Positions 1 to 8,644 of a DNA stretch of 64,000 nt are shown piece by piece; position 1 is the first letter of the stretch; each line of letters opens with the position of its first letter. The stretch spans positions 1 through 64,000 of the forward strand of contig JBAJNN010000008.1 in NCBI GenBank assembly GCA_036881905.1, given 5' to 3'. The notes under the pieces were generated by a model. It was not told the DNA's origin. It ran no database searches and saw nothing but the letters and a program-made list of their open reading frames with translations. This DNA comes from JBAJNN01 sp036881905 (GTDB lineage: Bacteria > Pseudomonadota > Alphaproteobacteria > Rhizobiales > Im1). The translations under genes and the position numbers were made by a program.

Positions 1-54
1 CACCAACCGCTCTCGACCCAGCGGCGTCAGTCGGGCATTGTTGTGGATGTTCAT
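1..54 (-). CDS. IS481-family transposase, N-terminal 18 codons (runs off the window)
   Basis: The minus strand from 54 reads MNIHNNARLTPLGRERLV, the typical opening of IS481-family DDE transposases, which continue with a helix-turn-helix. A GGAGG ribosome binding site lies about nine bases before the ATG. The frame is open to the window edge. Such transposases cut and join the element ends. Only the start is visible, so catalytic residues cannot be checked. Confidence 0.75.
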   Translation of the reverse strand, partial: MNIHNNARLTPLGRERLV

Positions 55-140
55 TCGGGCTTGCCTCCAAGGAGGTCTGAAGCTCGGTAACTCCAGTCTC
101 CCCGGTCAGGCCCGAATCGACAACATATTGAAAGCTCACA
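1..140 (-). mobile_element. IS481-family insertion sequence, one end (partial)
   Basis: Read on the minus strand, the element starts at position 140 with TGTGAGCTTTCAATATGTTG. This closely resembles the terminal repeat I recall for Bordetella IS481 (TGTGAAGATTCAATAGGTTG). The adjoining outside sequence (141-146) is GCTAGT, matching the NCTAGN target that IS481 uses. The transposase start codon lies about 85 bases inside the end, as is usual. The other end is outside the window, so completeness cannot be judged. The insertion lies just downstream of the surface-polymer genes. Confidence 0.75.
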
Positions 141-407
141 GCTAGTGGAAGCGTTCATGTTTTGCGTTACGGCATGCGTGCACGGCCAAAGCGATCAAGG
201 CGGTCACTCCCGCCAGGCCCAATCGCAAGCGGTTTATCTCGGATCCAAGGCAAATCCATATAAAGGTCGCAAGCGACGTCGAGCGGCTATCGGTAGGCTG
301 GAGAAATCACGGAAGATCGCACTTGGAACCGAGAAATCGTAACGTTCTTGCTGTTAACTCTGCGCGTGGTTGCTCTCGTTGCGTGTGCCCGATTCGGGCC
401 CATACCA
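141..407. other. Intergenic flank between the IS and the polymer genes
   Basis: About 270 bases between the IS end and the stop codon of the cytidylyltransferase/reductase gene. Short open frames exist on both strands, but none resembles a known protein or has a convincing ribosome binding site. A minus-strand stretch around 150-270 encodes a short hydrophobic segment ending in a stop and might be the tail of a gene removed by the IS; this is speculative. Confidence 0.4.
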
Positions 408-1772
408 TTAACGTTTTACATCCAAAACTACACCTGTATGGCCCATTGTAATAGCAGCAAGGGTATATCGCGCAACGAGCTCGGGAGAAAGCAAGCTGGC
501 GGGGTCTTCCTTGCCAAAATTCAGTTTACGCATCGGTGTATTGGTGCGTTCCGGACTGATGCAAATGACGTTGATGCCTTCGCCGTGCCACTCTTCCGCC
601 AAGGCTTGGGTGAGGTTCACGACCGCACATTTCGAGGAAGAATAGATTGCATATTGTGCTCGGCCACGCGTATAGGAACTGGAGGCGAAATTAACCAACG
701 TCCCCCGTGAATGGGCAAGATGGAAATGTGCTGCTCGTGCTACGTTTACCGCCCCGAGATAATTTGTTTTGATCAGTAAATTAATCTCATCATATCCCAT
801 CTGCATAAATGGGCGACGGATGAGGGTGCCGGCAGAGTTGACGATAGCATCTATCTGTTCCACACGCCCGGCAATGTCGGCGAGAAACTTTTCCACAGCG
901 TCAGCATCGGTGACATCGACGCCATTGGTGGACCGGCTTGCCGAAAACACTTGTGCACCATTGAGCAAGGCCAGCTTTCGGATGGATTCACCGATCCCGC
1001 TATTGCCGCCGAACACAACGACGGTCTTACCCAAAATCGTTTTGATCTCTTTACTCTTAATCTTGAGCGTACGCGACTGTATCAACTTCTCTGCCAGGAA
1101 CAGGTCAAGTTTGCTGGTAATCTTGATATTAGCTTCAGAACCTTCAACCGTCGTGATCGGGACGTTAGGCAGCATGAAACGCACGACACTGCAATCGCAT
1201 GTAAAATCCCGTCGTTTCAACCGGTTTGCTCTTTCCAATGCCTCGCGAATGACATGGAGCCGGAACGCCTGCGGCGTCTGACCTCTGCGCATGAGAGATC
1301 GCGCCGGAATATCGGCGATACAGCCATCGTCCCGGATAGTCACAAGGGTGTCGGCAGATGACATGACAACGTCTACAGCTGCGAACTCTTCGAGTGCCCT
1401 TACACAGCGATGTATAAGGTCATCATCAAGCAGCGGCCGCACTGCATCGTGGAACAAGAGGTTGGTATTTTCGTCATGGCCTGAAAATGCAGCAACGGCC
1501 GATTCCGTTGACCCCATTCGGTCGGGACCAGCGACAACAACTTTTGAAAGTTTCGTCCAGTTATTTTGCCGAGACAATTCCCAGATGTGATTTTCATATT
1601 GCAACTTAGAAACAATAAAAATTTCATCTATATTTTCACTTTTTTGGAACACATCAACAGTGTATTCTATGATTTCCCGTCCGGCGAGTTTGAAAAATTG
1701 CTTTGGGAGGATATCACCAAAACGCTTTCCATCTCCACCGGCAAGAATAACTCCAATTTTTTTCATACGCAT
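408..1772 (-). CDS. Bifunctional cytidylyltransferase / SDR reductase (CDP-ribitol-forming type)
   Basis: Two domains are fused. Residues about 3-230 are an IspD/TarI-type cytidylyltransferase with the nucleotide-binding LAGGDGKRFG loop, HDAVRP and RGQTPQAF motifs. Residues about 245-454 are a short-chain dehydrogenase with GGNSGIG, NSAG and the catalytic YSSSK. The same order occurs in Haemophilus Acs1/Bcs1, which reduces ribulose 5-phosphate and makes CDP-ribitol for capsule; that activity is inferred here. An IspD role is less likely because of the fusion and neighbour. The start is set by GGAG four bases before the ATG at 1772; another ATG follows at 1766. The gene follows the polymer transferase by 17 bases, so the two are probably co-transcribed. 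The region looks AT-richer than the housekeeping blocks, consistent with transfer. Confidence 0.85.
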   Translation of the reverse strand: MRMKKIGVILAGGDGKRFGDILPKQFFKLAGREIIEYTVDVFQKSENIDEIFIVSKLQYENHIWELSRQNNWTKLSKVVVAGPDRMGSTESAVAAFSGHDENTNLLFHDAVRPLLDDDLIHRCVRALEEFAAVDVVMSSADTLVTIRDDGCIADIPARSLMRRGQTPQAFRLHVIREALERANRLKRRDFTCDCSVVRFMLPNVPITTVEGSEANIKITSKLDLFLAEKLIQSRTLKIKSKEIKTILGKTVVVFGGNSGIGESIRKLALLNGAQVFSASRSTNGVDVTDADAVEKFLADIAGRVEQIDAIVNSAGTLIRRPFMQMGYDEINLLIKTNYLGAVNVARAAHFHLAHSRGTLVNFASSSYTRGRAQYAIYSSSKCAVVNLTQALAEEWHGEGINVICISPERTNTPMRKLNFGKEDPASLLSPELVARYTLAAITMGHTGVVLDVKR

Positions 1773-1789
1773 TTTTCTCCACAGCACTT

Positions 1790-2980
1790 TTAGTTAAAGT
1801 CTGGCTCCGAATTCAGATTTGCGACACGCCGAAGTTCCATGGAAAAGCGATTGGCGCGTGTTTCGTCGATCCCCAGAAGGTATTGTCGTGCCTCGGCACG
1901 TTGTGTTGCCAGAGTGTCACCTTCTTTCATGAAGGCTTCGAATTTTTCCTCGAATTCCCTTGCGTCAGAGAATACGTAAGCGAAGTGCTCCGGAGGCATA
2001 TCACTTTGTGTGAACCTCAGGTGTTCCCCTTGTGAACGATAGACAAATATCGGCGCATCAACAGCCAGACAATCCGTTATGATTGACGAGCAGTCGCATA
2101 TAAATACATTGGCCCGTATAAGATGTTCGTGTAGGGGCTCCGTTCTTTCGATAAGCTTGCCACAAAAACCATCCTTTCTTAAAACTGAAAGGAGGCGCGA
2201 ATCAGCGTTCGCCAAGGCGAAATTGCGTTCACCGGTACGTGGGTGTACTTTGATTAAAATACTCGCGTTTTTTCCGAGGCATGTTAAGGTAGAAAGAAAT
2301 TTTCGTGCATCCTCTAAGGAACTATAGTTACTTCCCTCATCTCCTCCTTCCCAAGTCGGAAGGTAAAGAACTGTTAGACATTTTGGCAGTGCCCGTTGCC
2401 TTTCAGCCAAGCGGCGTTCAACCTCACGGATAACGGGTAAGAGACTTGGCCTTCCAACCTTTACATACCGAAGATGCCCAAAATCGACGCCTGTGTTTTT
2501 GAAGCGATCTATATGAGCTTGTCCGGCTACCCATATCTCATCATAGGCACGCAAACACTTATTTGCGCTCGACTCCTTGTCGCTATCACCATGCCCGATG
2601 AAGATGTGATTCAGGTAATTTAATCTCAGCAGATGATTATTTTTGACTGAGTTGCCAGGATACAGCGCTGCTCTTAAGGACGGCAACGCAGCAATAACAT
2701 CCACCAAGTCACAACGTCTCCTGGCAAGGGCAACCGGAACATATGGCCAGTTTCTTTTAATATATTTGTAACTTCGGAGGGAGCGAACCACCACCACGAG
2801 AGAAACACCACTGTCCTCTAGGCTCCCTATCCACATTTGCATCATATGACTGGCGCTCTTTCCGCCGGAATATAGCAAAATACGCGGCTTTTCGGTGAGG
2901 CGAAGGCAAGAAACATCACACATTTTAACACGCTTTACAAACCATTCCAAATACGGCATAAGGTGATGTTTTAGAATCAA
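1790..2980 (-). CDS. CDP-glycerol glycerophosphotransferase-family enzyme (teichoic-acid-like polymerase)
   Basis: The 396-residue protein has the C-terminal signature of the TagB/TagF/TarL family. The region HEHLIRANVFICDCSSIITD, followed by a D-A-P-I-F-V-Y stretch, matches the family pattern of an alcohol-phosphate-transferring glycosyltransferase-like fold. An earlier segment with LYLPTWEGGDE and VKVHPRTG also fits. Such enzymes transfer glycerol- or ribitol-phosphate from the CDP-activated donor to a growing polymer at the inner membrane. Its partner downstream probably makes the donor. The start is a TTG at 2980 with AGGAG about seven bases upstream; the first in-frame ATG is seven codons later. 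Family members in Gram-negatives belong to capsule or O-antigen loci. Confidence 0.8.
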   Translation of the reverse strand: MILKHHLMPYLEWFVKRVKMCDVSCLRLTEKPRILLYSGGKSASHMMQMWIGSLEDSGVSLVVVVRSLRSYKYIKRNWPYVPVALARRRCDLVDVIAALPSLRAALYPGNSVKNNHLLRLNYLNHIFIGHGDSDKESSANKCLRAYDEIWVAGQAHIDRFKNTGVDFGHLRYVKVGRPSLLPVIREVERRLAERQRALPKCLTVLYLPTWEGGDEGSNYSSLEDARKFLSTLTCLGKNASILIKVHPRTGERNFALANADSRLLSVLRKDGFCGKLIERTEPLHEHLIRANVFICDCSSIITDCLAVDAPIFVYRSQGEHLRFTQSDMPPEHFAYVFSDAREFEEKFEAFMKEGDTLATQRAEARQYLLGIDETRANRFSMELRRVANLNSEPDFN

Positions 2981-3464
2981 TTGTACACTCCTTTGATTGC
3001 AGAGAACAGAGTTATATTCAGAAACAATTTTGGTTGATTACCCATATTGGTATATTGGCAGCCATGTTCACTTCATATTGGTCAAACTGTCAAGCCTGAT
3101 CAAGCCTCCCGGCTCACGATACCGGTTTTACCTTAACTACCGCGACCCGCTACGACAAGCTGGCCGGATCGTTTCTTGATGCGCTATACCCAGCGGCCAT
3201 GTGCAAAGATTTGCGCATGGCAATTTCATAGACGGGACTTGACATGCAAGGCCATTGGGCAGTGAGAGGTAAAATCAGCATTTATGGCGCCGGTTGGTTT
3301 CCCGATATGATTTTCTGAACCTGCAGTCAACACGGAAAGCCCTCCCGGATAACACATAACGCAGCCGCTTGCGTCAAGCGACAAGCCGGATTACGCTCAG
3401 ACTGTCCCAAAGGCCGCCATCAACTTGCGGCAATCTTGCTATTCAATGACGGAAAGGGGATGAT
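2981..3464. other. Gene-poor spacer between divergent genes
   Basis: This spacer separates the polymer operon (minus) from the carbonic anhydrase-like gene (plus), so it should hold both promoters, but I could not identify clear -35/-10 pairs. The first 100 bases are AT-rich. A stretch near 3115-3215 looks like a decayed transposase end and is listed separately. Nothing else is recognisable. Confidence 0.4.
3112..3216 (+). pseudogene. Decayed transposase C-terminal fragment
   Basis: The plus frame beginning at GAT 3118 reads DTGFTLTTATRYDKLAGSFL and continues DALYPAA. The words ATRYDKLA..FL are typical of the C-terminal end of IS5/IS4-type DDE transposases, where the motif is TRYDK..xNFLA. 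No start, no catalytic triad and no terminal repeats are visible, so this is at most a remnant of an old insertion. The assignment rests on about 25 residues. Confidence 0.4.
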
Positions 3465-4007
3465 ATGGCCATTTACGAACTCGACGGCCTCCGGCCAAGC
3501 TTGCCGGAAGCTGGGCAATACTGGATCGCCCCATCGGCCGATGTGATGGGACAGGTCACGCTGGAGCCTCAGGCCAGCGTGTGGTTCGCCGCGGTGTTGC
3601 GCGGCGATTTCGACGCCATCCATATCGGTGAAAATACCAATATCCAGGATGGGTGCATCCTTCACACCGACGAGGAATGCCCGTTAACGATCGCGGCGAA
3701 TGTGACCGTCGGTCACAAGGCTGTTGTGCATGGTTGCACAATAGGCGAAAATACGTTGATCGGGATGGGGGCGTGTATTCTCAACAGAGCCCGGATCGGC
3801 AAAAATTGTGTCATTGCCGCCCATGCGCTCATCGCACAAGGCAAGGAAATTCCCGATAATAGTCTGGTGATCGGCGCACCTGGGCGTATTCGACGCGAGG
3901 TCAGCGCCGAGGAAATCGCGCACAACAGCTGGTCGGCGCAGCATTATGTCGCCAATTGGCGGCGCCATGTGAAGGGGCTGAAGGCGCTCCCCGACGTCAC
4001 CTTCTGA
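3465..4007 (+). CDS. Gamma carbonic anhydrase-like hexapeptide-repeat protein
   Basis: The 180-residue protein is built of left-handed beta-helix hexapeptide repeats with isoleucine, valine or leucine at regular spacing (for example HIGENTNIQDG, IGENTLIGMG, IGKNCVIAA). It carries the family's three metal-binding histidine positions: ILHTDEE, VGHKAVVHG with two. It belongs to the YrdA/PaaY/gamma carbonic anhydrase family, whose members bind zinc or iron as trimers. Some hydrate CO2; others have thioesterase or unknown roles, so the reaction is not certain. An AAAGGGG ribosome binding site stands close before the ATG. It appears monocistronic, with a strong hairpin directly after the stop. Confidence 0.85.
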   Translation: MAIYELDGLRPSLPEAGQYWIAPSADVMGQVTLEPQASVWFAAVLRGDFDAIHIGENTNIQDGCILHTDEECPLTIAANVTVGHKAVVHGCTIGENTLIGMGACILNRARIGKNCVIAAHALIAQGKEIPDNSLVIGAPGRIRREVSAEEIAHNSWSAQHYVANWRRHVKGLKALPDVTF

Positions 4008-4009
4008 CA

Positions 4010-4041
4010 GGTGACGACATCGCCATGGCGATGTCGTCACC
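4010..4041 (+). terminator. Perfect 32-base palindrome after the carbonic anhydrase-like gene
   Basis: The arms GGTGACGACATCGCC and its exact complement meet at CATG with no mismatch, starting two bases after the stop codon. Folded in RNA it gives a very stable stem. No T-run follows, so it may act as a 3' stabiliser or bidirectional barrier and not as a classical intrinsic terminator. Confidence 0.6.
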
Positions 4042-4193
4042 GTCCTGGAGGCAAAAAGGGTGATAACCATGACAAGAGCTGCCACTGTGCCCCGTGTTTT
4101 CGGTAACATCTGCCGGAGGCTGCTGAATCGAGTTACCGGGTGGCACGATCGAGGCATTCGAGGAACAAGACGGTATGAGAATGACAATCGCGA

Positions 4194-6506
4194 GTGGCCA
4201 TGAGCCAGAAAGCTATCGACCCCAGCAATGATCACGCGGACATCTCCGCAGATTCCCCGAATACTGCAGGGGCACCGGCGCCAGTTGTGGAACAGGGCGG
4301 AGCGGTCTATATGGATGCGCTCAATGACGAGCAGCGCATGGCGGTGGAGACGACCGAGGGGCCGGTTCTGGTGCTTGCTGGCGCGGGAACCGGTAAAACC
4401 CGCGTGCTGACCACCAGGCTTGCCCATTTATTGTCCGCCGGATGCGCCTATCCTAGCCAGATTCTCGCCGTAACCTTCACCAACAAGGCGGCGCGCGAGA
4501 TGAAGGAACGCATCGCCTTGTTGATCGGCGGCGACGTCGAAGGCATGCCATGGCTCGGCACGTTCCATTCCATCGGCATGAAGATCCTGCGCCGCCATGG
4601 CGCGTTGGTCGGCCTGAAACGCGATTTTGCCATCCTTGGCGCCGACGACCAAACCCGCCTGCTGAAGCAGCTTATCAGGGCGCGCAATCTCGATGAAAAA
4701 CGTTGGCCGGCGCGGCAGTTGGCAAGCTCTATCGACGGCTGGAAGAACCGCGCTATGACGCCTTCGCTGGTGCCGGCCAACGAAGCCCGAAACTTCGCCC
4801 ATGGCAAGGGCGGGCTGCTTTATGGCGAATATCAGGAAAGGCTGAAAACCTTAAATGCCGTCGATTTCGGCGATCTTTTGCTTGAATCCTTACGTCTGTT
4901 TCAGGAAAATCCCGATGTGTTGGCCGAGTACCATCGCCGTTTCAGATACATGCTGGTCGACGAATATCAAGACACCAATGTTGTCCAATATCTCTGGCTG
5001 CGGCTGATCGCCCGCGGACATGGCAATATCTGCTGCGTGGGCGATGACGATCAGTCGATCTATGGCTGGCGCGGCGCCGATGTTGACAATATTCTTCGTT
5101 TCGAGACGGATTTTCCGGGGGCCAAAGTCCTCCGTCTTGAACGCAATTATCGCTCGACACCGCATATTCTGGCCGCGGCCTCGAGCCTGATTGCCCATAA
5201 TGAGGGCAGGCTCGGTAAACGGCTGCGCACACATGTCGAAGAAGGCGAGAAAGTTACGGTGCGCAGCCATTGGGACGGTGAGGAAGAAGCCCACGCCATC
5301 GGTGGGGACATTGAGCGATTCCAGCGCAATGGCATGACGCTCGATGAGATGGCCATTCTGGTGCGCGCTTCGTTCCAAATGCGCGAATTCGAAGACCGCC
5401 TTATCGCACTGAGCCTGCCCTACCGCGTGATTGGGGGCCCGCGCTTTTATGAGCGCGCGGAAATTCGCGATGCCCTCGCCTATCTTAAGCTCACGAGCCA
5501 GCCCGACAATGACCTTGCCTTTGAGCGTATCGTCAATGTTCCCAAACGCGGCATAGGCGAGGCCAGTGTGCAACGCATACGCGCTCTGGCCCGCAATGGC
5601 CAAACCTCGCTTCACCGCGCGGCCATGGCGATCGTCGAAAGCGATGAGCTGCCGGTCAGGGCGCGCAACTCCTTAAAAAGAGTACTGGCCGATTTATCCC
5701 GCTGGCGCGCAATGCTTGACAATTCGGCCCATACCGCACTGGCCGGACTCATTCTCGATGAATCCGGCTACAGCGAAATGTGGCGGAATACCAAATCCCC
5801 AGACGCGCCGGGGCGGCTTGAAAACTTAAAGGAACTCATCCGTTCCATGGAGGACTTCGCCACCATGGAGGGGTTCCTCGATCATGTGAGCCTTGTCATG
5901 GACAATGAAACCGCGCAGGACGGCGAAAAAGTCTCGTTGATGACGCTGCATGCCGCCAAGGGGCTGGAATTCGACACCGTCTTTCTGCCGGGCTGGGAAG
6001 ATGGCCTGTTCCCGCATCAACGCGCGCTGGATGAAAACGGTCTTGCTGGTCTTGAGGAGGAACGCCGCCTCGCCTATGTCGGCCTGACCCGATCGCGTCG
6101 GATCTGCAGAATATCCTTCGCCCGGAACCGACGTATCCACGCCCTGTGGCAATCGGCTTTGCCATCGCGTTTCATCGACGAGTTGCCCGAGGCTCATATC
6201 GATGTTCAAAACCTGTCCTTAAACCGTGGCGCATTTGGCTGGGGACATGACCGGTTCGTACGATCTCAGAGTTTACGGACCGATCCCTTCCCCGTGCGGC
6301 GCAATACGAACGCGCCGAAATCAGCTTGCCGCGATGATGCTGACGACACGGCCTTCGCCCCTGGAGACCAGGTTTTGCACGCGAAATTCGGTCGCGGCAC
6401 GATCAGCACCATTGACGGCAAAAAACTGAGCATCGATTTTGAACGAGCTGGGATGAAGCGTGTGCTGTCATCATTTGTGGAGCGCCGCCAGGATGTGGAG
6501 CAGTGA
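4194..6506 (+). CDS. pcrA: ATP-dependent DNA helicase, UvrD/PcrA type
   Basis: A superfamily 1A 3'-5' helicase of 770 residues, for nucleotide excision and mismatch repair and clearing of stalled forks. Motifs are in order: Q-motif LNDEQRMAV (about 43), Walker A GAGTGKTR (about 63-70), Walker B VDEYQDTN, motif III DDDQSIYGWRGAD, LERNYRS (IV), VSLMTLHAAKGLEFD (V) and RRLAYVGLTRSR (VI). The C-terminal 50 residues contain the DQVLHAKFGRGTI segment of the PcrA Tudor-like domain that binds RNA polymerase. The GTG at 4194 could be replaced by the ATG two codons later; no strong ribosome binding site separates them. The N-terminal 40 residues before the helicase core are low in conserved features. 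Confidence 0.93.
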   Translation: MAMSQKAIDPSNDHADISADSPNTAGAPAPVVEQGGAVYMDALNDEQRMAVETTEGPVLVLAGAGTGKTRVLTTRLAHLLSAGCAYPSQILAVTFTNKAAREMKERIALLIGGDVEGMPWLGTFHSIGMKILRRHGALVGLKRDFAILGADDQTRLLKQLIRARNLDEKRWPARQLASSIDGWKNRAMTPSLVPANEARNFAHGKGGLLYGEYQERLKTLNAVDFGDLLLESLRLFQENPDVLAEYHRRFRYMLVDEYQDTNVVQYLWLRLIARGHGNICCVGDDDQSIYGWRGADVDNILRFETDFPGAKVLRLERNYRSTPHILAAASSLIAHNEGRLGKRLRTHVEEGEKVTVRSHWDGEEEAHAIGGDIERFQRNGMTLDEMAILVRASFQMREFEDRLIALSLPYRVIGGPRFYERAEIRDALAYLKLTSQPDNDLAFERIVNVPKRGIGEASVQRIRALARNGQTSLHRAAMAIVESDELPVRARNSLKRVLADLSRWRAMLDNSAHTALAGLILDESGYSEMWRNTKSPDAPGRLENLKELIRSMEDFATMEGFLDHVSLVMDNETAQDGEKVSLMTLHAAKGLEFDTVFLPGWEDGLFPHQRALDENGLAGLEEERRLAYVGLTRSRRICRISFARNRRIHALWQSALPSRFIDELPEAHIDVQNLSLNRGAFGWGHDRFVRSQSLRTDPFPVRRNTNAPKSACRDDADDTAFAPGDQVLHAKFGRGTISTIDGKKLSIDFERAGMKRVLSSFVERRQDVEQ

Positions 6507-7317
6507 GAATCAGGTAAGGACAATTCCCGCCAATGACGGATAAAAGCGCCAAGGGCAGCAAAGGCGTGTTTGAATTTTTCGCGCCGGAGATAGGTTGAAT
6601 TAGGGATCGATATAAAGCCTACGCCGCAAGGCGTTCTTTATTAACTCTTTGATTTTCATGCTTAATAAGCTTATGATCATAGGGATCGGGGCAAAGCGGC
6701 ATATGCCGTCTGGAGATGACTCCTTAAAGTTGTATTTTTCACTTGACACCAAAAAATATAGGATATAACTTTCAACGGTAAGCGTGGCGGCTGCAAGGGT
6801 CGGGCGCAGGCGAAAGTCGATTCGCTTTCTGGCCGCGTCTTGACCTGATGCGCATGCTTTGCATTGACACATTTGAAAAGCACGAAGGACGTTTTTTTCC
6901 TGATACAGTTCCGTTTACCTGTTCCGAGGGGACAGGTGATGGGCCGGGGGCTTTGTTTCTATCTCTCTCCCCAGTAGCGGTTGACTTGTGTAAATCGCCT
7001 CCGAAACAGAGTGTCCGGCCCTCTCTTCGTCGAACTTTCGAATTTTGTCCATGGTGTTCCTCGTAAAATGACCGTCGGCGATTAGTAATTCTCCAGACAC
7101 GAAAATACCGGCTTTGAGAGTCTTGACATTTTGAGTGCCTATGGTTTAGGTGCTTTAAGAGGCTGAAATCTCGGCCGCCCCCCTGGCGCGGTTATTCGAG
7201 AAGACCAACGCAATTCGCGGAGCTTTGATGCCTCCGGCAGCTCCGGTAAAACGCAACGCCCGGATGTGCCCCCGCCTTTCGGCGCGCCGTTTGTGATTCT
7301 CAAAAGAGTTTTATCGC
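6507..7317. other. 811-base intergenic stretch with a hairpin
   Basis: No convincing gene. Short frames on both strands show no family resemblance. A hairpin at 6917-6937 has arms ACCTGTTCC and GGGACAGGT (nine pairs, one G-T) around a GAG loop. Promoter-like hexamers occur: TTGACA near 6745 with TATAAC 15 bases on, and TTGACA near 7122, but spacing or the -10 is poor. The promoter of the Nfu gene probably lies in the last 200 bases. Confidence 0.4.
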
Positions 7318-7875
7318 GTGTTTATCCAGACCGAAGAGACCCCCAACCCGTCAACGTTGAAATTCATGCCTGGTCGCGCCATATCGCCCGGCGATGTGCG
7401 CGACTATCGCAAATACGAGGATGCCAGGGACTCGCCGTTGGCCCGGAGGCTTTTCGGTGTGCCGGGCGTCGTTGGTGTCTTTCTTGGCGATGATTTTATC
7501 GCCGTCACCAAGGGTGATAGAGAGTGGCCGCATCTCAAACCCGCCGTTCTTGGCACGATCATGGAGCATTTTCTCTCCGGCGCGCCGGTGCTCGGCTCTG
7601 ACGCCCCCTTTGGGCAAGACAAGGGTGAATCTTATGACAAGGGCGATGAGAATATTGTCAAAACGATCAAAGAGCTTCTGGAGACCCGGGTGCAACCCGC
7701 CGTGGCGCGAGATGGTGGCCATATCAGTTTCAGGGGCTTTCGCGACGGCGTGGTGTTTCTCGATATGCAAGGGGCGTGCGCCGGTTGCCCGAGTTCGACC
7801 GCCACGCTTAAGCACGGTATCGAGACTCTGTTGCGCCATTTCATTCCCGAAGTGAGCGAGGTGCGCCCCCTATGA
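7318..7875 (+). CDS. Nfu-type iron-sulfur cluster scaffold/carrier protein
   Basis: The 185-residue protein has an N-terminal Nfu domain (residues 1-88, opening MFIQTEETPNPSTLKF as in mitochondrial NFU1). A C-terminal NifU-like domain contains the cluster-binding CAGCPSS motif (CxxC). These proteins receive 4Fe-4S clusters and deliver them to targets such as aconitase and lipoyl synthase in the cytoplasm. The two-domain form is typical of alphaproteobacteria and mitochondria. Translation starts at GTG 7318. It is followed by tsaB after about 85 bases. MiaB, a 4Fe-4S enzyme, lies a few genes downstream. Confidence 0.92.
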   Translation: MFIQTEETPNPSTLKFMPGRAISPGDVRDYRKYEDARDSPLARRLFGVPGVVGVFLGDDFIAVTKGDREWPHLKPAVLGTIMEHFLSGAPVLGSDAPFGQDKGESYDKGDENIVKTIKELLETRVQPAVARDGGHISFRGFRDGVVFLDMQGACAGCPSSTATLKHGIETLLRHFIPEVSEVRPL

Positions 7876-7960
7876 CTTTACAGTGTGCTTACGGGTTTAG
7901 GTCCGCTTCGGGCGGTTTTCAATGGGCCGGGCGAATCCGCGCGGTCTCATTTTACTCGAT

Positions 7961-8644
7961 ATGAAAATTCTGGCCATCGACACGACAATTAACGCTTGTT
8001 CCGTCGCGGCCGTGAAAGCCGATAGGAGCGACATCCATCTTCTGGCCGAACGCCATGTCCCCATGGCGAGCGGTCACGCCGAGGCCCTTATGGCGCTGAT
8101 TGACGAAGTCATGGGCGAATCCGGGCTGATTTTCACGACACTTGACAGGATCGCCGTTACGACGGGGCCTGGAACATTTACCGGTGTGCGCACCGGGCTT
8201 GCCTCCGCCTTGGGCCTGTCTGTCGCCACCAAATGTCCGGTTGTCGGCCTCACCACCTTTGAGGCCATCGCCACCAATACGCTCGCACCAGAGGCTAACC
8301 CTAAAGCCAAACCGGTCACAGTCGCCATCGATGCGCGCCGCGAGGAAATTTACGTTCAGAGATTCTCGAAAACCCTCGTCCCTTTGAGCGAACCGGCTGT
8401 CATGTCGATCGCTCAGGCACGAGGCATGCCAGCGATGACGAATGCGCTGATTATCGGCACCGGAGCACGGTATCTTTGCGATGATGAAGCGCCAGCCGGC
8501 TTGCAAATTCTGCCGCGCGCTAGTGTCTTTGCCGGACGGGTCGCGTCAAAGCCCTTGTCCGATACCCCCCCTACACCGCTCTATCTGCGCGCGCCTGACG
8601 CCAAGCCGCAAGCCGCATTGCCTAATCTTCAAAAGACCATATAA
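7961..8644 (+). CDS. tsaB: tRNA threonylcarbamoyladenosine biosynthesis protein TsaB
   Basis: An ASKHA-fold protein that works with TsaD and TsaE to place threonylcarbamoyl on A37 of ANN-decoding tRNAs. The start MKILAIDTTINACSVA and the segment VTTGPGTFTGVRTGLA are diagnostic of TsaB. I chose the ATG at 7961, not the in-frame start 39 bases earlier, because the family begins at MKILAIDT. The length of 227 residues is normal. In most alphaproteobacteria rimI follows directly; here it is missing and Fur comes next. Confidence 0.92.
   Translation: MKILAIDTTINACSVAAVKADRSDIHLLAERHVPMASGHAEALMALIDEVMGESGLIFTTLDRIAVTTGPGTFTGVRTGLASALGLSVATKCPVVGLTTFEAIATNTLAPEANPKAKPVTVAIDARREEIYVQRFSKTLVPLSEPAVMSIAQARGMPAMTNALIIGTGARYLCDDEAPAGLQILPRASVFAGRVASKPLSDTPPTPLYLRAPDAKPQAALPNLQKTI

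Noticed and set aside
145..342. A 65-codon plus-strand frame beside the IS end
   Set aside because: Basic, low-complexity composition, no motif and a poor start; likely chance.
408..1772. A plain IspD (isoprenoid) assignment for the cytidylyltransferase
   Set aside because: The C-terminal SDR fusion and the adjoining TagF-type transferase fit CDP-ribitol synthesis better; a separate ispD is expected elsewhere.
2997..3179. A 60-codon plus-strand frame in the spacer
   Set aside because: It crosses the presumed transposase relic in the wrong frame and shows no protein features.
6740..6775. Promoter TTGACA...TATAAC
   Set aside because: Spacing is only 15 bases and there is no gene downstream for over 500 bases.
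6600..6883. Overlapping small frames on the minus strand
   Set aside because: No family resemblance, no strong ribosome binding site, and both frames look equally unlike proteins.
6915..7100. A 61-codon minus-strand frame over the hairpin
   Set aside because: GTG start without a ribosome site and no recognisable motif; the hairpin overlap argues against coding.
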